DNA from: Thermoanaerobaculia bacterium | Lineage (GTDB): Bacteria; Acidobacteriota; Thermoanaerobaculia; UBA5066 | Direction: 5' to 3' | Length of the DNA stretch: 14,124 bases | Assembly: GCA_023717585.1 (NCBI GenBank) | Contig: JAMQPJ010000022.1 | Span: forward strand, 1 to 14,124 | In this document: positions 13,423 through 14,124 of the stretch, piece after piece | Numbering within the stretch: the first letter of the stretch is position 1 | Layout: the number at the start of each line of letters is the position of its first letter | Translations under genes and position numbers: made by a program | The notes under the pieces: generated by a model | Seen by the model: the letters and a program-made list of their open reading frames with translations, nothing else | The model's database searches: none | What the model was told of the DNA's origin: nothing

Positions 13423-13439
13423 GCGGCGCTTCGCGCCGC
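13423..13439. other. Perfect hairpin between the BMP and ABC genes
   Basis: GCGGCGC-TTC-GCGCCGC is a 7-bp all-GC stem with a 3-nt loop, 36 nt after the BMP stop. It is followed by a short T-poor segment, so it is not a standard intrinsic terminator. It may instead attenuate read-through or protect the upstream mRNA, giving more binding protein than ATPase, as is common in ABC operons. Confidence 0.5.
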
Positions 13440-13443
13440 TGGT

Positions 13444-13468
13444 TCGGATTCTTAGAAGGGTGTGTGAG
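13444..13468. repeat. Copy 2 of the 25-bp interspersed repeat, upstream of the ABC ATPase
   Basis: It starts with the same 17-bp core TCGGATTCTTAGAAGGG as at 2248 and ends in GTGAG. Its AGAAGGG serves as the apparent Shine-Dalgarno site for GTG 13464, and the repeat's end overlaps that start codon. An inverted 11-bp partial copy (CCTTCTAAGAA) follows at 13527-13537. Confidence 0.6.
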
Positions 13469-14124
13469 CAGGGTGCCTGGGCACGAACCCGGCGATTCCG
13501 CTGCGCCGATCCCACCTTCCTCTTTACCTTCTAAGAAATCTTCGTCTCTCTCTTCATCTTCAATTCCTCTCCCAGCCCTCGAGCTCCGCCGGGTCTCGAA
13601 GCGGTTCGGCGCGACCCAGGCCCTTTCCGAAGCAGATCTCGTCGTTCTACCCGGCGAGATCCACGCCCTCCTCGGCGAGAACGGTGCGGGCAAATCCACA
13701 CTCGTCGCGATCGCGGCGGGGCACCTGACGGCGGACTCCGGCGCGATCCTGAGAAGCGGGTCTCCGGTGGCGTTCCGCCGGCCGCGCGAGGCCCGGCTCG
13801 CGGGGCTCGCCCTCGTGCCGCAGCACGATCTGCTGATCGGCGCGGCGAGCGTCGCCGACAACCTCGCGTTCCTGGATCTCGCGGCGCCGTTTTTCGAGTC
13901 CGCGGCCGCACGCCGCGCGCGCGTCGCGCGCGTCGCGAGGACATTTGCCTTCGAGCTGGGCGATGCGGACGCCCTCGTCGACACGCTGCCCGTCGGGACC
14001 CGGCAGCGCATCGAGATCGCGGGCGCGCTCGCGAGCGACCCCGAGGTGCTCATCCTCGACGAACCCACGGCTGTCCTCTCGCCGGACGAAACGACGGCGC
14101 TCTTCGCGTCGCTGAGAGCACGCG
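13464..14124 (+). CDS. ABC transporter ATPase, sugar/nucleoside-importer class (cut by the window edge)
   Basis: 220 residues are visible. The nucleotide-binding domain starts at LELRRVSKRFGATQAL (39-54), with Walker A GENGAGKST (Lys77), the Q-loop in LALVPQHDLL, an unusual signature LPVGTRQRIEIAGAL and Walker B VLILDEPTAVLSPDE. The LPVG-xxQRxEI signature and TAVL-P after Walker B are typical of the double-domain ATPases paired with BMP binding proteins, so a second NBD is expected past the edge. The reading frame has only GTG 13464 or 13473 as possible starts, which leaves a 35-38-residue extension before the domain. This extension is Pro/Ser-rich (PPSSLPSKKSSSLSSSSIP), encoded by pyrimidine-rich, low-GC DNA, and absent from usual family members. 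It should pair with the lipoprotein upstream in nucleoside uptake. Confidence 0.88.
   Translation, partial: MSRVPGHEPGDSAAPIPPSSLPSKKSSSLSSSSIPLPALELRRVSKRFGATQALSEADLVVLPGEIHALLGENGAGKSTLVAIAAGHLTADSGAILRSGSPVAFRRPREARLAGLALVPQHDLLIGAASVADNLAFLDLAAPFFESAAARRARVARVARTFAFELGDADALVDTLPVGTRQRIEIAGALASDPEVLILDEPTAVLSPDETTALFASLRAR

Noticed and set aside
13396..13455. 19-codon mini-ORF (MKEKKEISAAALRAAGSDS) between the BMP and ABC genes
   Set aside because: It has only a weak ribosome site and overlaps the hairpin and repeat; its sequence is explained by those elements. A leader-peptide role cannot be excluded but nothing supports it.

Overview
The window is GC-rich with tightly packed genes, many short gene overlaps and no gap longer than 300 bases. 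The gene content is chromosomal housekeeping and envelope functions. It includes a FadJ-type fusion enzyme, a VLCAD-size acyl-CoA dehydrogenase, a Spy/heavy-metal-sensor type protein and a BMP nucleoside transporter. This would suit an Acidobacteriota or a similar deep-branching Gram-negative lineage, but that assignment is an impression from composition and protein style, not a demonstrated placement. I saw no tRNA, rRNA, CRISPR array, insertion sequence or phage gene.

Region 1 (1-6162, minus strand) is a complete fatty-acid beta-oxidation operon. Its order is tetR-family regulator, thiolase, FadJ-type hydratase/dehydrogenase, long acyl-CoA dehydrogenase, and a metallo-beta-lactamase-fold protein that runs off the left edge. 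The genes are coupled (a GTGA overlap, then a TGATG overlap, then gaps of 11 and about 19 nt). A TTGACA promoter with a 17-bp spacer and an 18-bp palindrome resembling the Bacillus FadR box sit over the regulator's start codon, which points to autoregulated control of the whole operon.

Region 2 (6216-9008, minus strand) is a long-chain acyl-CoA synthetase followed by a carbamate kinase with no arginine-pathway partners. The synthetase supplies the acyl-CoA that region 1 degrades. Region 3 (9058-10358, plus strand) diverges from it through overlapping mirror-image -10 boxes. It holds a four-helix membrane protein of unknown function and a FolM/pteridine-reductase-like SDR whose catalytic tyrosine is a histidine.

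Region 4 (10404-11679, minus strand) is a three-gene unit: an ECF sigma factor, a small single-pass membrane protein and a Spy/CpxP-like periplasmic protein, all joined by ATGA overlaps. The layout recalls the CnrH-CnrY-CnrX signalling system. Region 5 (11754-14124) has an HD-superfamily-like protein without the usual HD histidines. It diverges from a BMP-family lipoprotein and an ABC ATPase that is cut by the right edge, together probably a nucleoside importer.

Two patterns cut across the genes. First, four genes facing a promoter (tetR, the membrane protein, the HD-like gene and the BMP gene) have a -10-like hexamer ending about 6 nt before the start codon and no Shine-Dalgarno sequence, so they look leaderless. 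Second, low-GC, pyrimidine-rich patches encode Ser-rich stretches in several proteins. Two of these patches share a 25-bp repeat (22 of 25 identical), one inside fadJ and one just before the ABC ATPase gene.
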